A DNA stretch of 64,000 nucleotides from Vibrio superstes (GCF_003569005.1 NZ_BCUR01000001.1:873893-937892), one strand, 5' to 3'; counted from the stretch's first letter, positions 44,111 through 53,571 are shown. Numbers and translations: made by a program. Notes: generated by a model not told the origin, from the letters alone.

Positions 44111-44404
44111 GTGAAGAGTTTTTTAGCTCTATTGCTGGTTAGCTTTGCAAGTTTATCTTTTGCCGCTGAAGAGGTGGCAACGGGCACCGAAGGCGCGAGC
44201 ACTTCAACTGGAACCGCAACCTCTGCTGCATCAACGACGGGTGCCACTACCGGAGGGGTTGCTGCAGGGACCGCCGCCACAACTCTCGCCTCGGGCACGG
44301 TTGTAGGGGCCGTTGTGGCTGTGAGTGCTGTTGTTATTGTCGCTGGTGTAGCGATAGCCGATGCCGGAGATGATTCTCCTTCAACAACAGTTCAAAATCG
44401 GTAG
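44111..44404 (+). CDS. gfcA: GfcA-like small Thr/Ala-rich membrane protein
   Basis: 97 residues from a GTG at 44111, the only start that gives an intact signal peptide (about 1-18, ending LSFA). The mature part is rich in Thr, Ser, Ala and Gly (TGTEGASTSTGTATSAAST) and has one hydrophobic stretch (about 55-84). Length and composition match E. coli GfcA/YjbE, the first genes of the group 4 capsule and yjb operons. Function in the family is undefined. gfcB-like, gfcC-like and gfcD-like genes follow on the same strand. Confidence 0.78.
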   Translation: MKSFLALLLVSFASLSFAAEEVATGTEGASTSTGTATSAASTTGATTGGVAAGTAATTLASGTVVGAVVAVSAVVIVAGVAIADAGDDSPSTTVQNR

Positions 44405-44506
44405 CGCCTAAAAAATCATATGAACTACTTCCTGCCAGGAAGTGGTTTTTTTGTCTGTAATCTATTGTTAATGATGATTTTCTTTGGGATTTGCAAGGAT
44501 GGCAAG

Positions 44507-45157
44507 ATGACACAAAGGATATTACAGCCCTTTGTCCTATGCACACTACTCGTAGGGTGTTCGCAGAAATTTAAAGATGTGGGAGTGACAGTTGAGCAGT
44601 CGGTGTGGGGAGCGGAAGATGTCGTTGTTGCGAATGAGCGATTACAAAAACTGCCTTATGCCAGCCTTTATGCGCGTGTTAATCAAGGTCATCAGATCCA
44701 TATGGTGCTGGCTTATGCTGATGCACTCTCTAGTCAATCCCCAGTTGAATTGAAGTGGGTAGCCCAAGATAGAAGCGTGATTGTCACTGAAGGTGGATTA
44801 ATCACAAAGACGTTGGCCATGCCCATTGCTAACCTAGCGGAGTTGACTACTGAACAATACCCTTTCGGGTCAGAGACCCCTGTATCATGGCAAGCTACAT
44901 ATGATTGGCAACCCGGCTATCGCTATGGCTATCAAGCAACGATCAGTCGGAGTTTAGTAGGGCGTGAAACGGTTGATACCCCCCTGCAACAATTTGAAAC
45001 CAGTCATTACATCGAGACAGTGTATTTCAACGTTCTTGATACAGGTTTTGAAAATCATTTCTGGGTAGATAGTGATGGGAGGGTGATTAAAACCATTCAA
45101 CATATAGGCCCAGACATGAGCACTATCGAGCTCTTGTTAATCCGCGACTTTGGTTAA
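44507..45157 (+). CDS. gfcB: GfcB/YjbF-like lipoprotein
   Basis: 216 residues from the ATG at 44507, with AGGA about 8 bases upstream; an upstream in-frame ATG at 44420 gives a non-lipoprotein tail. Lipobox LVGC (Cys17). The body has beta-rich segments typical of the YjbF/GfcB family (YASLYARVNQGHQIHMVLAY, SVIVTEGGLITKTLAMP, FWVDSDGRVIKTIQHIGP). The family is needed for group 4 capsule or exopolysaccharide assembly at the outer membrane. It is 102 bases after gfcA. Confidence 0.85.
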   Translation: MTQRILQPFVLCTLLVGCSQKFKDVGVTVEQSVWGAEDVVVANERLQKLPYASLYARVNQGHQIHMVLAYADALSSQSPVELKWVAQDRSVIVTEGGLITKTLAMPIANLAELTTEQYPFGSETPVSWQATYDWQPGYRYGYQATISRSLVGRETVDTPLQQFETSHYIETVYFNVLDTGFENHFWVDSDGRVIKTIQHIGPDMSTIELLLIRDFG

Positions 45158-45174
45158 TGGGCTGAAAGTGATCA

Positions 45175-45954
45175 ATGATTAGCCCTCGTTTGATAGCGCC
45201 CATTTATGTTGCCTTCTTATCGATGCTCTGTATAGGGAAGGCCTTGGCTGCGCCGATAACCGTAGAGTTGCCCAATCAAGAGACAGCCCTTTATTACTCG
45301 AGGGCTGTGCGACTAAGCCAAGTACTGATAGATGCGCAAAGGATTGAGCCTAACAGGTTTGCGCTCGCGAATCACTTAGCTTTGTTAGATAAAAAATCGG
45401 AGATGACAACTGAGAAAAAGGAAGTTTTCAATCAGCTTGAACAGCGAGCCAGTAAGCCCAACAACGAGAGTTTAAATCAATCATCCCAAGCGATTTTAGA
45501 ACAGCTTAAGACGTTTACTTATCTTAGAAGGCTACCGTACAGACTTGATGCTGACTGGGCTCGAAGCCAAATATCAACGGACCCTGTTTTAGCCTTTCAA
45601 AATGAAAACACCGAGCTTCGTTTTCGCCTATTACAATCAACCAGACCCACACAAATTCGATTGATGGGAGCGATAGATAAACCCAGCCTAGTGCCATTTG
45701 AGGCTCATTGGCAGCTTTCTGACTATCTAGATAATCATCATATAAACCTGCTATCTGGAGCTCAGAAAAGCCTCGCTTTTGTCATACAGCCAGATGGCGA
45801 GATGATACAACTACCTTATGGCTGGTGGAACGGGAAAGAGGTCTACTTTGCCCCAGGTGCGACTATTTTTATTGGTCTAAGGAGCCTTGCTTGGGAAAAC
45901 GAGGAACTCAACCTGCAGATAGTCGAATTGCTCACTCATAAGGTGGGGCTATGA
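45175..45954 (+). CDS. gfcC: GfcC/YjbG-like periplasmic capsule protein
   Basis: 259 residues. Signal peptide about 1-25 (ending ALAA). Two ubiquitin-like (SLBB-related) domains are expected: the first after PITVELPNQETALYYSRAVRLSQVL, the second near FVIQPDGEMIQLPYGWWNGKEVYFAPGATIFIGL. These features match GfcC, a periplasmic partner of the polysaccharide export machinery. It starts 17 bases after gfcB, and its stop overlaps the next start by 4 bases. Confidence 0.85.
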   Translation: MISPRLIAPIYVAFLSMLCIGKALAAPITVELPNQETALYYSRAVRLSQVLIDAQRIEPNRFALANHLALLDKKSEMTTEKKEVFNQLEQRASKPNNESLNQSSQAILEQLKTFTYLRRLPYRLDADWARSQISTDPVLAFQNENTELRFRLLQSTRPTQIRLMGAIDKPSLVPFEAHWQLSDYLDNHHINLLSGAQKSLAFVIQPDGEMIQLPYGWWNGKEVYFAPGATIFIGLRSLAWENEELNLQIVELLTHKVGL

Positions 45955-48134
45955 GGTTGCGATATGGTGTCGTTATTGGACTGACATTGTTGGGTTCTAT
46001 AAGCCGTGAAAGCTTGGCCGATGATCTCTTTTATAGCGCGCAAGCAACCCCTTCTCAGTCTGATTTTGGTGGTGTTGGCCTAATGCAAATGCCCACAGGC
46101 AGAGTGGCCAGAGAGGGAGAGTTTAGCCTGAATGGCACTTGGAACAACGAATACCATTTTTACAGCATTAGCTTACAGGTGCTTCCGTGGCTTGAGACGA
46201 CAGTGCGTTACACGTTAGTACAAGATTTGCTTTACAGCAGTGACCCTGAGTTTAGTGGCGATAACGAATTGGCGGACAAGGCGATTGATTTTAAGATTCG
46301 TTTACTGCAAGAGAGTCGTTATATTCCCGAATTCTCCATTGGCTTTAGAGATTTTGGTGGTACTGGTTTATTCGATGGGGAGTTTATCGCCGCCAGCAAG
46401 CGTTTTGGTCCTTTTGATGCAACGGTTGGAATGGCTTGGGGATATTTAGGGCAGAGTGGCAATATCTCTAATCCTATGTGCTCCGTGGCGGAACGATTTT
46501 GTGAAAGGCCGAATGACTATAGTGGCAATGGTGGCCAGTTTGATGTGGATCGTTGGTTTTCTGGGCCTGCTTCAATCTATGCAGGGTTAGAGTATCAGAC
46601 CCCGTTTGAACCGCTCTCGTTTAAGGTTGAATACGATACCAATGATTACTCACAAGATGCGCCAGTAGTCAGAGGCACAGCCGATATGACTCAGCATATT
46701 CCTGTGAACTTTGGAATGGTTTATCGCGTAGATGATTGGGCTCAAATTCGAGTCAGTTATGAGCGGGGCGATACGCTGGCGTTAGGTGTAACCTTATCTA
46801 CTAATTTTAATGATCTATACGCTACCTGGGTTGATAAGCGTCCGCCGCAACTAGCTCAACAAAGAGGCTCCTCTTCTGCTACCGATTATGAAAAGCTGTC
46901 CCAAGAGCTCTATGACGTAGCGGGTTATAAGGTGCACAGCATCAGGCAAGGCGAGCAACGAATACTCATTTCTGCAGAGCAAGAAAAATACCGAGATAGA
47001 GACATTGCTCGAAATAGGGCAGCGGTCATTACGCTCAACCATACGCCCTCTTCTGTAAATACGATCTCTATTGTTGAAACTAATAAAGCTCTGTCACTGA
47101 CCGAGACGGACATTGATAGTCAGACTTTTGTGGCGGCACATAAACAACAGTATCTTGATGTTAACTATGATGATGCAGTCTCAGTTAGCAATATCGATGA
47201 CGTTAATTCTAGCCCGCAGTATGAAGATTTCGATCGCTTCGACTACTCCTTCTCACCACAGCTGATTCAGTCATTTGGGTCTGCTGAGAGCTTCTATTTG
47301 TACAGTATTGGTGTTAATGCGGATGCCGGATATTGGCTTACCTCTAATCTGCAGATGAGTGGCTCGCTGTATCTCAACCTATTCGACAACTACGACAAGT
47401 TTAATTACATAGCCCCACCGGATGGCACGGATGTGCCTAGGGTGCGAACCCTATTTAGAGCATACGTGGATGAGAATCGTCTACGCATGAAAAACTTGCA
47501 GCTCACTTGGTTTGAAGATTTTGGGTCTAACTGGTACACGCAATTGTATGGCGGGTATTTGGAAATGATGTTTGCAGGAGTCGGCGGAGAGGTCTTATAC
47601 CGCCCCTTGAACAGCAGTTGGGCGTTTGGTGTTGATGTTAATCTCATTTCCCAACGCGACCCTGAATCATGGTTCGGGGTCTTTGATAGTTCCACTCAAT
47701 ATAGTGAGGTAGATCAGCGCTACTACAACGTTATCGACCAAGGTACTACAGGGTTTGTGACTGCTTACTATGCCCCTAAGTGGTCTTTACTAGACGATAC
47801 CTTGTTTAAGGTCGGCGTTGGTGAGTTTCTAGCCGGTGACTACGGTGCGCGCTTTGATTTCTCCAAGCAATTTGACTCAGGTGTAATTGCGGGAGTCTTT
47901 GCTAGTGTGTCTGACTTAACACCCGAAGAGTATGGTGAGGGGAGCTTTACCAAGGGTTTTTATGTATCGATTCCTTTTGATGTAATGACAGTGAGACCAA
48001 GCCAGAATAGAGCCAATTTTAATTGGCAACCCATCACTCGAGATGGCGGACAAATGCTGATGCGAAAATACGAACTCTTTGAAGTGACAGATGCAAGAAG
48101 CCCTTGGTATCAAAGGCCTCCTTCAGTTCGTTAG
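45951..48134 (+). CDS. gfcD: GfcD/YjbH-like outer-membrane barrel protein
   Basis: 727 residues. Signal peptide about 1-23 (ending SLAD). The YjbH domain begins FGGVGLMQMPTGRVAREGEFSLNG, and barrel strands of aromatic/polar pattern run to the end. A central periplasmic-like part (about 300-430) lies between two barrel segments, as in YjbH. It is expected to help polysaccharide cross the outer membrane. Last gene of gfcABCD; gfcE (export channel), etp and etk are not present, so export must use machinery elsewhere, or the operon works like the stand-alone yjbEFGH of E. coli. Confidence 0.87.
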   Translation: MRLRYGVVIGLTLLGSISRESLADDLFYSAQATPSQSDFGGVGLMQMPTGRVAREGEFSLNGTWNNEYHFYSISLQVLPWLETTVRYTLVQDLLYSSDPEFSGDNELADKAIDFKIRLLQESRYIPEFSIGFRDFGGTGLFDGEFIAASKRFGPFDATVGMAWGYLGQSGNISNPMCSVAERFCERPNDYSGNGGQFDVDRWFSGPASIYAGLEYQTPFEPLSFKVEYDTNDYSQDAPVVRGTADMTQHIPVNFGMVYRVDDWAQIRVSYERGDTLALGVTLSTNFNDLYATWVDKRPPQLAQQRGSSSATDYEKLSQELYDVAGYKVHSIRQGEQRILISAEQEKYRDRDIARNRAAVITLNHTPSSVNTISIVETNKALSLTETDIDSQTFVAAHKQQYLDVNYDDAVSVSNIDDVNSSPQYEDFDRFDYSFSPQLIQSFGSAESFYLYSIGVNADAGYWLTSNLQMSGSLYLNLFDNYDKFNYIAPPDGTDVPRVRTLFRAYVDENRLRMKNLQLTWFEDFGSNWYTQLYGGYLEMMFAGVGGEVLYRPLNSSWAFGVDVNLISQRDPESWFGVFDSSTQYSEVDQRYYNVIDQGTTGFVTAYYAPKWSLLDDTLFKVGVGEFLAGDYGARFDFSKQFDSGVIAGVFASVSDLTPEEYGEGSFTKGFYVSIPFDVMTVRPSQNRANFNWQPITRDGGQMLMRKYELFEVTDARSPWYQRPPSVR

Positions 48135-48278
48135 AGTGTTGGGAGTAAACATTAGGCCACTGAAGCCTTATTGCGATAACTGGATGCAATTAACAAAGAG
48201 AGTGCAAGAGGGCGAGGCAACACGGTGCGCATGGTAATAGCCCTAGATTAGGGCAACGCATTGTAGGGCAGTAAAAAG

Positions 48279-48303
48279 TGACGCCTCTATTGAAGAGGCG
48301 TCA
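48279..48303 (-). terminator. Terminator between gfcD and the lipoprotein gene
   Basis: TGACGCCTCT and AGAGGCGTCA, a 10-bp stem with ATTGA loop; on the minus strand CTTTTTAC follows. A second short hairpin (GCCCTA-GAT-TAGGGC) at 48240-48254 may serve gfcD. Confidence 0.85.
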
Positions 48304-48315
48304 TTGGGCTGTGGT

Positions 48316-49230
48316 TTACCCGGCTGTGCCGCCAGTACCGCCTGTCGGTGGTGGGTTTTCCTCACCGGGAGGAGGAATTACCGCTGGTGGTTCTTCTGGA
48401 AGCTCTTGACCATCTTGAAGAGTGTCATCCGGTAGCGGCTCTTCTGGATCAGGTTCTCGAGCAACAACTTCATCAAATGCACTGTCAACTTTCAAATCTT
48501 CCGACACGTCAATATAGGTTGGCGCACCAGTATCTTGATTTACAGGGAAGTTAGGATCAGCCGCCAATGAAGTAGCAACAGTTTTGGTGACGTTTGTTAA
48601 TTCGTCAGTTGATCTATCTGGCTGAGCCACTAATGCATCAGACAACACTATTGTTGAGGCTTGAACTTTTGCGGCTACATCGTCGCTCATTGAAGCTAAA
48701 GCAGCATCAGGATCGCTTAGAAGTTGGCGTTTTTGAGCATCAGTAAGATCTGCGCCATCAGGCAAAGAGTCTTCAAAGACTTCATCGATAATGTCATCAA
48801 TGATGACATCTTCTCCCGCCGCTTCTAGTTCTTCTATACGCTTATTAATCAGCGTCGTGTAAGGCGTAGCAGCTATTACTGTGTTTGCTTCATACAGTTC
48901 AAGTGGAACTATGTATTGAACATCGCTCATATCTTTACTGTTAGTTTCATCAATGGCACCTTGAGTTGGTCCAAAGCTGACCACACATTGATCTGGGTTT
49001 TCAGTAAATTCAGGGAAGTTGCCTAGACCAATCTCTAAGAAGCCACCGCCCCCAGTTGTACCCATTAACATGTCGCCATCGCCACAGTCGTAGAAAGCTT
49101 CAATGCCTCGAACACCGCCATCATATGCTTGAACAGTAACGTTGGCCGGGGTTACATAATTATCATTGTCACTGCCACATGCCGCTAAAAGGGCACCACT
49201 AACAGCTAATGCGATTATTTTATATTTCAC
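48316..49230 (-). CDS. Acidic lipoprotein of unknown function
   Basis: 304 residues. Lipobox LAAC (Cys18). Residues 20-60 include YDGGVRGIEAFYDCGDGD and a GTTGGGGFLEIGLG turn. A strongly acidic helical middle follows (EELEAAGEDVIIDDIIDEVFEDSL) and a Pro/Gly/Glu-rich tail (PPAVIPPPGEENPPPTGGTGG). I do not recognise a family; the tail looks like a flexible linker exposed at the surface or spanning the periplasm. It lies 73 bases after an outer-membrane barrel gene on the same strand, so the two may be co-expressed. Confidence 0.65.
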   Translation of the reverse strand: MKYKIIALAVSGALLAACGSDNDNYVTPANVTVQAYDGGVRGIEAFYDCGDGDMLMGTTGGGGFLEIGLGNFPEFTENPDQCVVSFGPTQGAIDETNSKDMSDVQYIVPLELYEANTVIAATPYTTLINKRIEELEAAGEDVIIDDIIDEVFEDSLPDGADLTDAQKRQLLSDPDAALASMSDDVAAKVQASTIVLSDALVAQPDRSTDELTNVTKTVATSLAADPNFPVNQDTGAPTYIDVSEDLKVDSAFDEVVAREPDPEEPLPDDTLQDGQELPEEPPAVIPPPGEENPPPTGGTGGTAG

Positions 49231-49303
49231 GATAATCCTCCTGAGTGAAATAAGTGCTTTCCATCCATACTGGAGAGCAAATTAAATTCAGTTCGTATTG
49301 CGT

Positions 49304-49861
49304 TTAGCGCCAGTGGTAGGCCGCTGAGATGCCGAAATAGTTGATGTCTGGACCACCGATATCGTTATACCAAGTGTAGTCCAGGGCTCCAGACCAGTTT
49401 TTGTGGAACTCATATTGAAGACCTACACCAAGATGAGGGGTCCAACCGCTATCATCTTCATATACACCAGAACCATTGGCGCTCCAGTCATACCACTGTG
49501 TACCGACTTTGCCGTAGATGGCGAGGCGATCGACAATATCGTATGAAAGTTTCGCAGAAAGGTTGATGGTTTTAGCATCGTAGCTACCCGAAACATCTTT
49601 GAGATCAGCTTCTCCAAGGTCTTGATAACCAAGTTCGAAAGCAAGCCAGGGTAGTGTTTGCATGCCTACAAATACACCCCAAGAAAAATCTGGGTCGTCA
49701 ACGCGAGTGACGTCTGTTACGCCGGAACCCAGGCTCCCCCAGCTAGTTGTACCTAGGTTGATACCACCATAATAATGATGTTGATGACTTTTGGTTTCTT
49801 CGGCTATTGACGCCGAGGACACCGCAAGCAAAAGTGAGACAGCTAAGCTGATTTTTTTCAT
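49304..49861 (-). CDS. OmpA-like small outer-membrane beta-barrel protein
   Basis: 185 residues. Signal peptide 1-20 (ending ASIA). About eight amphipathic strands: YGGINLGTTSWG, FSWGVFVGMQTL, LAFELGYQDLGE, KTINLSAKLSYDIV, LAIYGKVGTQWYDW, WTPHLGVGLQYEF, WSGALDYTWYND and NYFGISAAYHWR, ending in an aromatic-basic residue pair. No OmpA peptidoglycan-binding domain. It belongs to the OMP_b-brl/OmpA transmembrane group; the role is unknown. Confidence 0.75.
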   Translation of the reverse strand: MKKISLAVSLLLAVSSASIAEETKSHQHHYYGGINLGTTSWGSLGSGVTDVTRVDDPDFSWGVFVGMQTLPWLAFELGYQDLGEADLKDVSGSYDAKTINLSAKLSYDIVDRLAIYGKVGTQWYDWSANGSGVYEDDSGWTPHLGVGLQYEFHKNWSGALDYTWYNDIGGPDINYFGISAAYHWR

Positions 49862-50190
49862 TGGCTGAAATCCCTATCAGTAAAAATCAATTCTTGAACA
49901 CCAAATAGGCATCAAGACCACACTACAATTTATATTAACTTATTGTTTAATAGTAAAGTTTCACTGAATTGAACTATTTGTGATCCTTGTGAGTGAATTG
50001 TGACTATTTGTGGGTGGCGTCACATTTGTGGCTTTATTGTTAGCATGTTGTTGCAGAGATAAGCGCTGTTCTAAAGGTGGTTTCTAGTGAATTGCGCAAG
50101 AATCGGGTTGAGTATCGGTGCGTTAACTATCACACTGATTTAACTTTATTGATTAAATACTCTAGGTTCTCTATTTTGACTCTATCGAGC
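49862..50190. promoter_or_regulatory. Intergenic region with a CRP-like site
   Basis: 329 bases between the divergent OMP and EamA genes. TGTGG-N6-TCACA at 50009-50024 matches the CRP consensus at 9 of 10 positions and lies about 150 bases upstream of the OMP start; several further TGTGA half sites are near. Nothing else is clear. Confidence 0.45.
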
Positions 50191-51075
50191 ATGCTACGCC
50201 TGATCTGTCTAGCTGCAATCTGGGGAGGTTCATTTCTCTTCATGCGCATTTCCGCCAATGCACTAGGTCCTGCTTATCTTATTGAAGCAAGAGTACTATT
50301 TGCCGCGATGAGCTTGCTGGTTGTAGCTTGGTACATGAAGAAGAAACTGGATTTCTCTGCACACACTAAGCACTTCTTTATCATTGGTTTGTTCAATACG
50401 GCGTTGCCTTTTTTGTTATTCGCTTATGCTGCGCAAACCTTACCCGCATCTATTTTATCGATATTGAACTCAACCGCCGCCATTTGGGGAGCTGCAATCG
50501 CTATTGCTTGGTCAAGAAGCCTGCCAACGCTAAGGGTTATCATTGGTCTGATTTCTGGTGTTATAGGGGTAACTATTTTGGTTGGGCTGGATAATGCTCT
50601 TCTACCTGCGGGTTCAGGTGAAGCGATGATTGCAGGTGTTATGGCCGCTTGTTGTTATGGTATCGCCAGTAACTATGCCAAACATGCACCCAAGATTTCC
50701 TCGTTTGACAATGCGCATGGGAGCATGTGGGCAGCGTGCTTGATTGTGCTTCCTTTGTTGCCCTTTATGCCAATTAGAGAAATGCCTGATGTACAGATTT
50801 CGATATCGGTGATTTTGTTAGGCGTTGTATGCACAGGGCTAGCCTATCTTCTCTATTTTAGGCTTATTGAAGATCTTGGGCCACCATCGGCATTATCTGT
50901 GACCTTTTTAATCCCTCTGTTTGGCATTTTATGGGGCTATTTATTTCTTGATGAACAAGTGGGATGGAACACCGCTTTAGGTGCTCTGTTTGTCATTGGC
51001 GGAACTATGCTAGTAACAGGGTTTTCTATAAAGAAAATGCTCGCATCAAATCGAAAGGTGAAACATGAATACTAG
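50191..51075 (+). CDS. EamA-family (DMT) transporter
   Basis: 294 residues from the ATG at 50191, where the first membrane helix begins (MLRLICLAAIWGGSFLFMRI); an ATG at 50077 would add 38 unlikely residues. Ten membrane helices in two EamA repeats (AAIWGGSFLFMRISANALGPAYLIEARVL and GVVCTGLAYLLYFRLIEDLGPPSALSVTFLIPLFGILWG). Drug/metabolite export is expected, substrate unknown. The 3' end overlaps the next gene by 11 bases. Confidence 0.85.
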   Translation: MLRLICLAAIWGGSFLFMRISANALGPAYLIEARVLFAAMSLLVVAWYMKKKLDFSAHTKHFFIIGLFNTALPFLLFAYAAQTLPASILSILNSTAAIWGAAIAIAWSRSLPTLRVIIGLISGVIGVTILVGLDNALLPAGSGEAMIAGVMAACCYGIASNYAKHAPKISSFDNAHGSMWAACLIVLPLLPFMPIREMPDVQISISVILLGVVCTGLAYLLYFRLIEDLGPPSALSVTFLIPLFGILWGYLFLDEQVGWNTALGALFVIGGTMLVTGFSIKKMLASNRKVKHEY

Positions 51076-51889
51076 TCAGCAGCGTCACTACGATACTGTC
51101 GAGAAAGCGATAGTGTTTATTAGGGATCATCTGAATCGTCAGCCAAATCTAGCCGAAGTAGCAGAACATGTTCATTTGAGTGAGTATCACTTACAACGTG
51201 TTTTCACTGAATGGGCAGGTATTTCTCCAAAGCGCTTTATGCAGTCGCTGACCAAAGAGCGTGCGCTTGAGGTGTTAAAGAGCTCCTCGACCCTTATTGA
51301 TGCAGCCAACAATGTGGGTTTGTCAGGGACGGGACGATTGCATGACCTAATCGTGTCTTGCGAGGCGATGACGCCTGGCGAAGTGAAAAGCTTAGGTGCG
51401 CAGTTAATTATCTCTTTTGGTGAAGCATATACACCGTTTGGAACTGCAGTGATTGGTTGGACTGAACGAGGTGTATGCTTTCTACAGTTTGCAGACAGCG
51501 ATGCTTTTGAGACGGTAGCGATACTGAAGGAGCAATGGCCATTGGCGACATTTAAGCAAGCGGACGCGCAAGGTATCGCGAATAGTATCTTTTCTGGATC
51601 CGGCAATAAGGTGCACCTTATTGTTAAAGGAACTAATTTCCAGATTAAGGTGTGGGAAGCGCTGATGAAGAGCCACTCTGGAGAACTGTTCTCTTATTCT
51701 CAGATAGCTGAGCGTATCGGTTCGCCCAAGGCTTCACGTGCCGTCGGCAGTGCTGTAGCGTCTAATACCATCGGTTTTCTAATACCTTGTCATCGCGTTA
51801 TTCGCGGTGATGGCGATGTCGGGCAATTCCGCTGGGGGAGTGACCGTAAGGTGGCGATACAGGGTTGGGAAGCGGCTCAACTGGGTTAA
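51065..51889 (+). CDS. AraC-type HTH fused to methylated-DNA-protein-cysteine methyltransferase (Ada-like, N-terminal domain missing)
   Basis: 274 residues. AraC HTH about 10-105 (NLAEVAEHVHLSEYHLQRVFTEWAG), then an O6-methylguanine methyltransferase domain with the acceptor Cys242 in IPCHRVIRG and the preceding helix YSQIAERIGSPKASRAVGSAV. E. coli Ada has an extra N-terminal zinc domain that senses methylphosphotriesters; it is absent here, so the trigger for gene activation must differ or the HTH only guides repair. It overlaps the EamA gene by 11 bases and is probably co-translated. Confidence 0.9.
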   Translation: MNTSQQRHYDTVEKAIVFIRDHLNRQPNLAEVAEHVHLSEYHLQRVFTEWAGISPKRFMQSLTKERALEVLKSSSTLIDAANNVGLSGTGRLHDLIVSCEAMTPGEVKSLGAQLIISFGEAYTPFGTAVIGWTERGVCFLQFADSDAFETVAILKEQWPLATFKQADAQGIANSIFSGSGNKVHLIVKGTNFQIKVWEALMKSHSGELFSYSQIAERIGSPKASRAVGSAVASNTIGFLIPCHRVIRGDGDVGQFRWGSDRKVAIQGWEAAQLG

Positions 51890-51913
51890 CTGTGCTCGTT
51901 ATTCCGATATGAA

Positions 51914-51945
51914 AAAGCCCGAGCATCTTGCGATGCTCGGGCTTT
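51914..51945. terminator. Bidirectional terminator
   Basis: A 14-bp perfect stem (AAAGCCCGAGCATC with GATGCTCGGGCTTT) with TTGC loop, between the Ada-like gene and the YjiH gene. Confidence 0.93.
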
Positions 51946-51965
51946 CTAACGCTGAGTACCTAGCC

Positions 51966-53351
51966 TTAGAAGATTAGGTGCGCCACACCTGCGATAACTG
52001 GCAGGGTGATCAAGGTTCTTAGAATGAAGATGATGAACAGTTCACCGATATTTACTGGAATCTTACTACCAAGTAGTAGAGCCCCCACTTCTGACATGTA
52101 GATAAGCTGTGTTACCGACATCGCTGCAATAACGAAGCGCGTTAGTTCGCTATCGATAGAAGCAGCCAGAATAGATGGAATGAACATATCAGCAAAACCA
52201 ACGACGATAGTTTGAGATGCCGCTACTGCTTCAGGGATAGCAAGAAGCTCAAGATAAGGGACAAATGGTTTACCCATAATCGCAAATACGGAGGTGTATT
52301 CAGCGATAACCAATGCGATTGTACCTAGGCCCATAACCACAGGTAGCACACCAAAAACCATATCTACTGCGTTTTTAACGCCTTCTTTAGCCACTGCGCC
52401 AACTGAAGTAACCTGACCTGCTTTTCGTAGTGCCAAGTCCATGCCCCAAGAGAAGGTCGAATGGCCTGCAGGAATTGCATTCGCATCATGGTTTGGTTTA
52501 GAGCCATCAATGAATACATCTTTCTTACGGCTTAATGGAGGCAGACGAGGAACAATCACAGCCGCTACAAAGCCCGCTAAGCAGATAGCGCCATAGAAAG
52601 GTAGGAATAGGTGCTCTAGTTCAACTTGAGCGATAACAACCAAGCTGAAGGTAATAGATACAGCCGAGAATGTCGTACCAACAACAGCGGCTTCACGCTG
52701 GGTGTAAAACTTGCTTTCGTATTGCTTGCTGGTCATTAAGATACCAACACTACCATCACCTAACCAAGATGCCATACAGTCGATAGCAGAACGTCCTGGA
52801 AGGTTAAATAGCGGACGCATGATCTTGCTTAATAGGGTGCCAAATAGTTCTAGCAAGCCAAAATTAAGTAGGAAAGGAAGAAGCAAGCCTGCAAAAATGA
52901 ATACAGAGAACAACGTTGGCAACAATCCGTCAAGAACCAGTCCGCCCGTGTTTTCTTCCCAGATGGCTTCTGGGCCAACTTGAAAATAGGTTAGCGCGAC
53001 AGCAAGACCACCGATAATACGCACGGTAAGCCAAAGTGGAGAAGGCTTGAACAATCCATGTAAAAAGTCGTTATCTGCGATAAAGCGTGGCGTTTTGATA
53101 GCGCACAATAGTGACGCTAGTGCCATACCCGAAATGATCAACGTGATAATGCCAATCAAGCTACCATCTAACGCGCCTTGAAGGGTTTTGGCTAATACAG
53201 CAACAGGAATCGTTAGGTTACCGTCATAGCTGATTGGAGCCATGAATAAGAACAACCCGATGATAGAAGGGATGAAGAACATCCAGAAATTGCCTTTTAC
53301 AGGCTGCTCTGCATCGTTCGATGCTGGTTTGTTTGTTGTGTTAGTTTGCAT
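51966..53351 (-). CDS. YjiH-family membrane protein with nucleoside-recognition (Gate) domain
   Basis: 461 residues, about ten to eleven membrane helices. The Gate-domain hallmark GRSAIDCMASWLGDGSVGILMTSKQY is present, as is a second conserved region VGFADMFIPSILAASIDSELTRFVIAAMS. The YjiH group is annotated as an uncharacterised transporter; substrates are unproven. Monocistronic, with terminators on its 3' side. Confidence 0.82.
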   Translation of the reverse strand: MQTNTTNKPASNDAEQPVKGNFWMFFIPSIIGLFLFMAPISYDGNLTIPVAVLAKTLQGALDGSLIGIITLIISGMALASLLCAIKTPRFIADNDFLHGLFKPSPLWLTVRIIGGLAVALTYFQVGPEAIWEENTGGLVLDGLLPTLFSVFIFAGLLLPFLLNFGLLELFGTLLSKIMRPLFNLPGRSAIDCMASWLGDGSVGILMTSKQYESKFYTQREAAVVGTTFSAVSITFSLVVIAQVELEHLFLPFYGAICLAGFVAAVIVPRLPPLSRKKDVFIDGSKPNHDANAIPAGHSTFSWGMDLALRKAGQVTSVGAVAKEGVKNAVDMVFGVLPVVMGLGTIALVIAEYTSVFAIMGKPFVPYLELLAIPEAVAASQTIVVGFADMFIPSILAASIDSELTRFVIAAMSVTQLIYMSEVGALLLGSKIPVNIGELFIIFILRTLITLPVIAGVAHLIF

Positions 53352-53571
53352 TTTTAACTCGTGCTTAACGTCTAAATAAGGACACTAGAATTGTTATGTT
53401 AGATAGTTCATTTGTGAATCTATCAAATTGCGCGCAAGGATAAGCATCTTCGTGTTTGATAGCAATACTATTCATTAAAAATGTCTAATTATTCAGGGTG
53501 AGATTCTGAAATTTATGATCTCCACCATGTTTTGTAACGAAAAAGTGTGCCTTGTTGGTGTTTTGTTGCGG

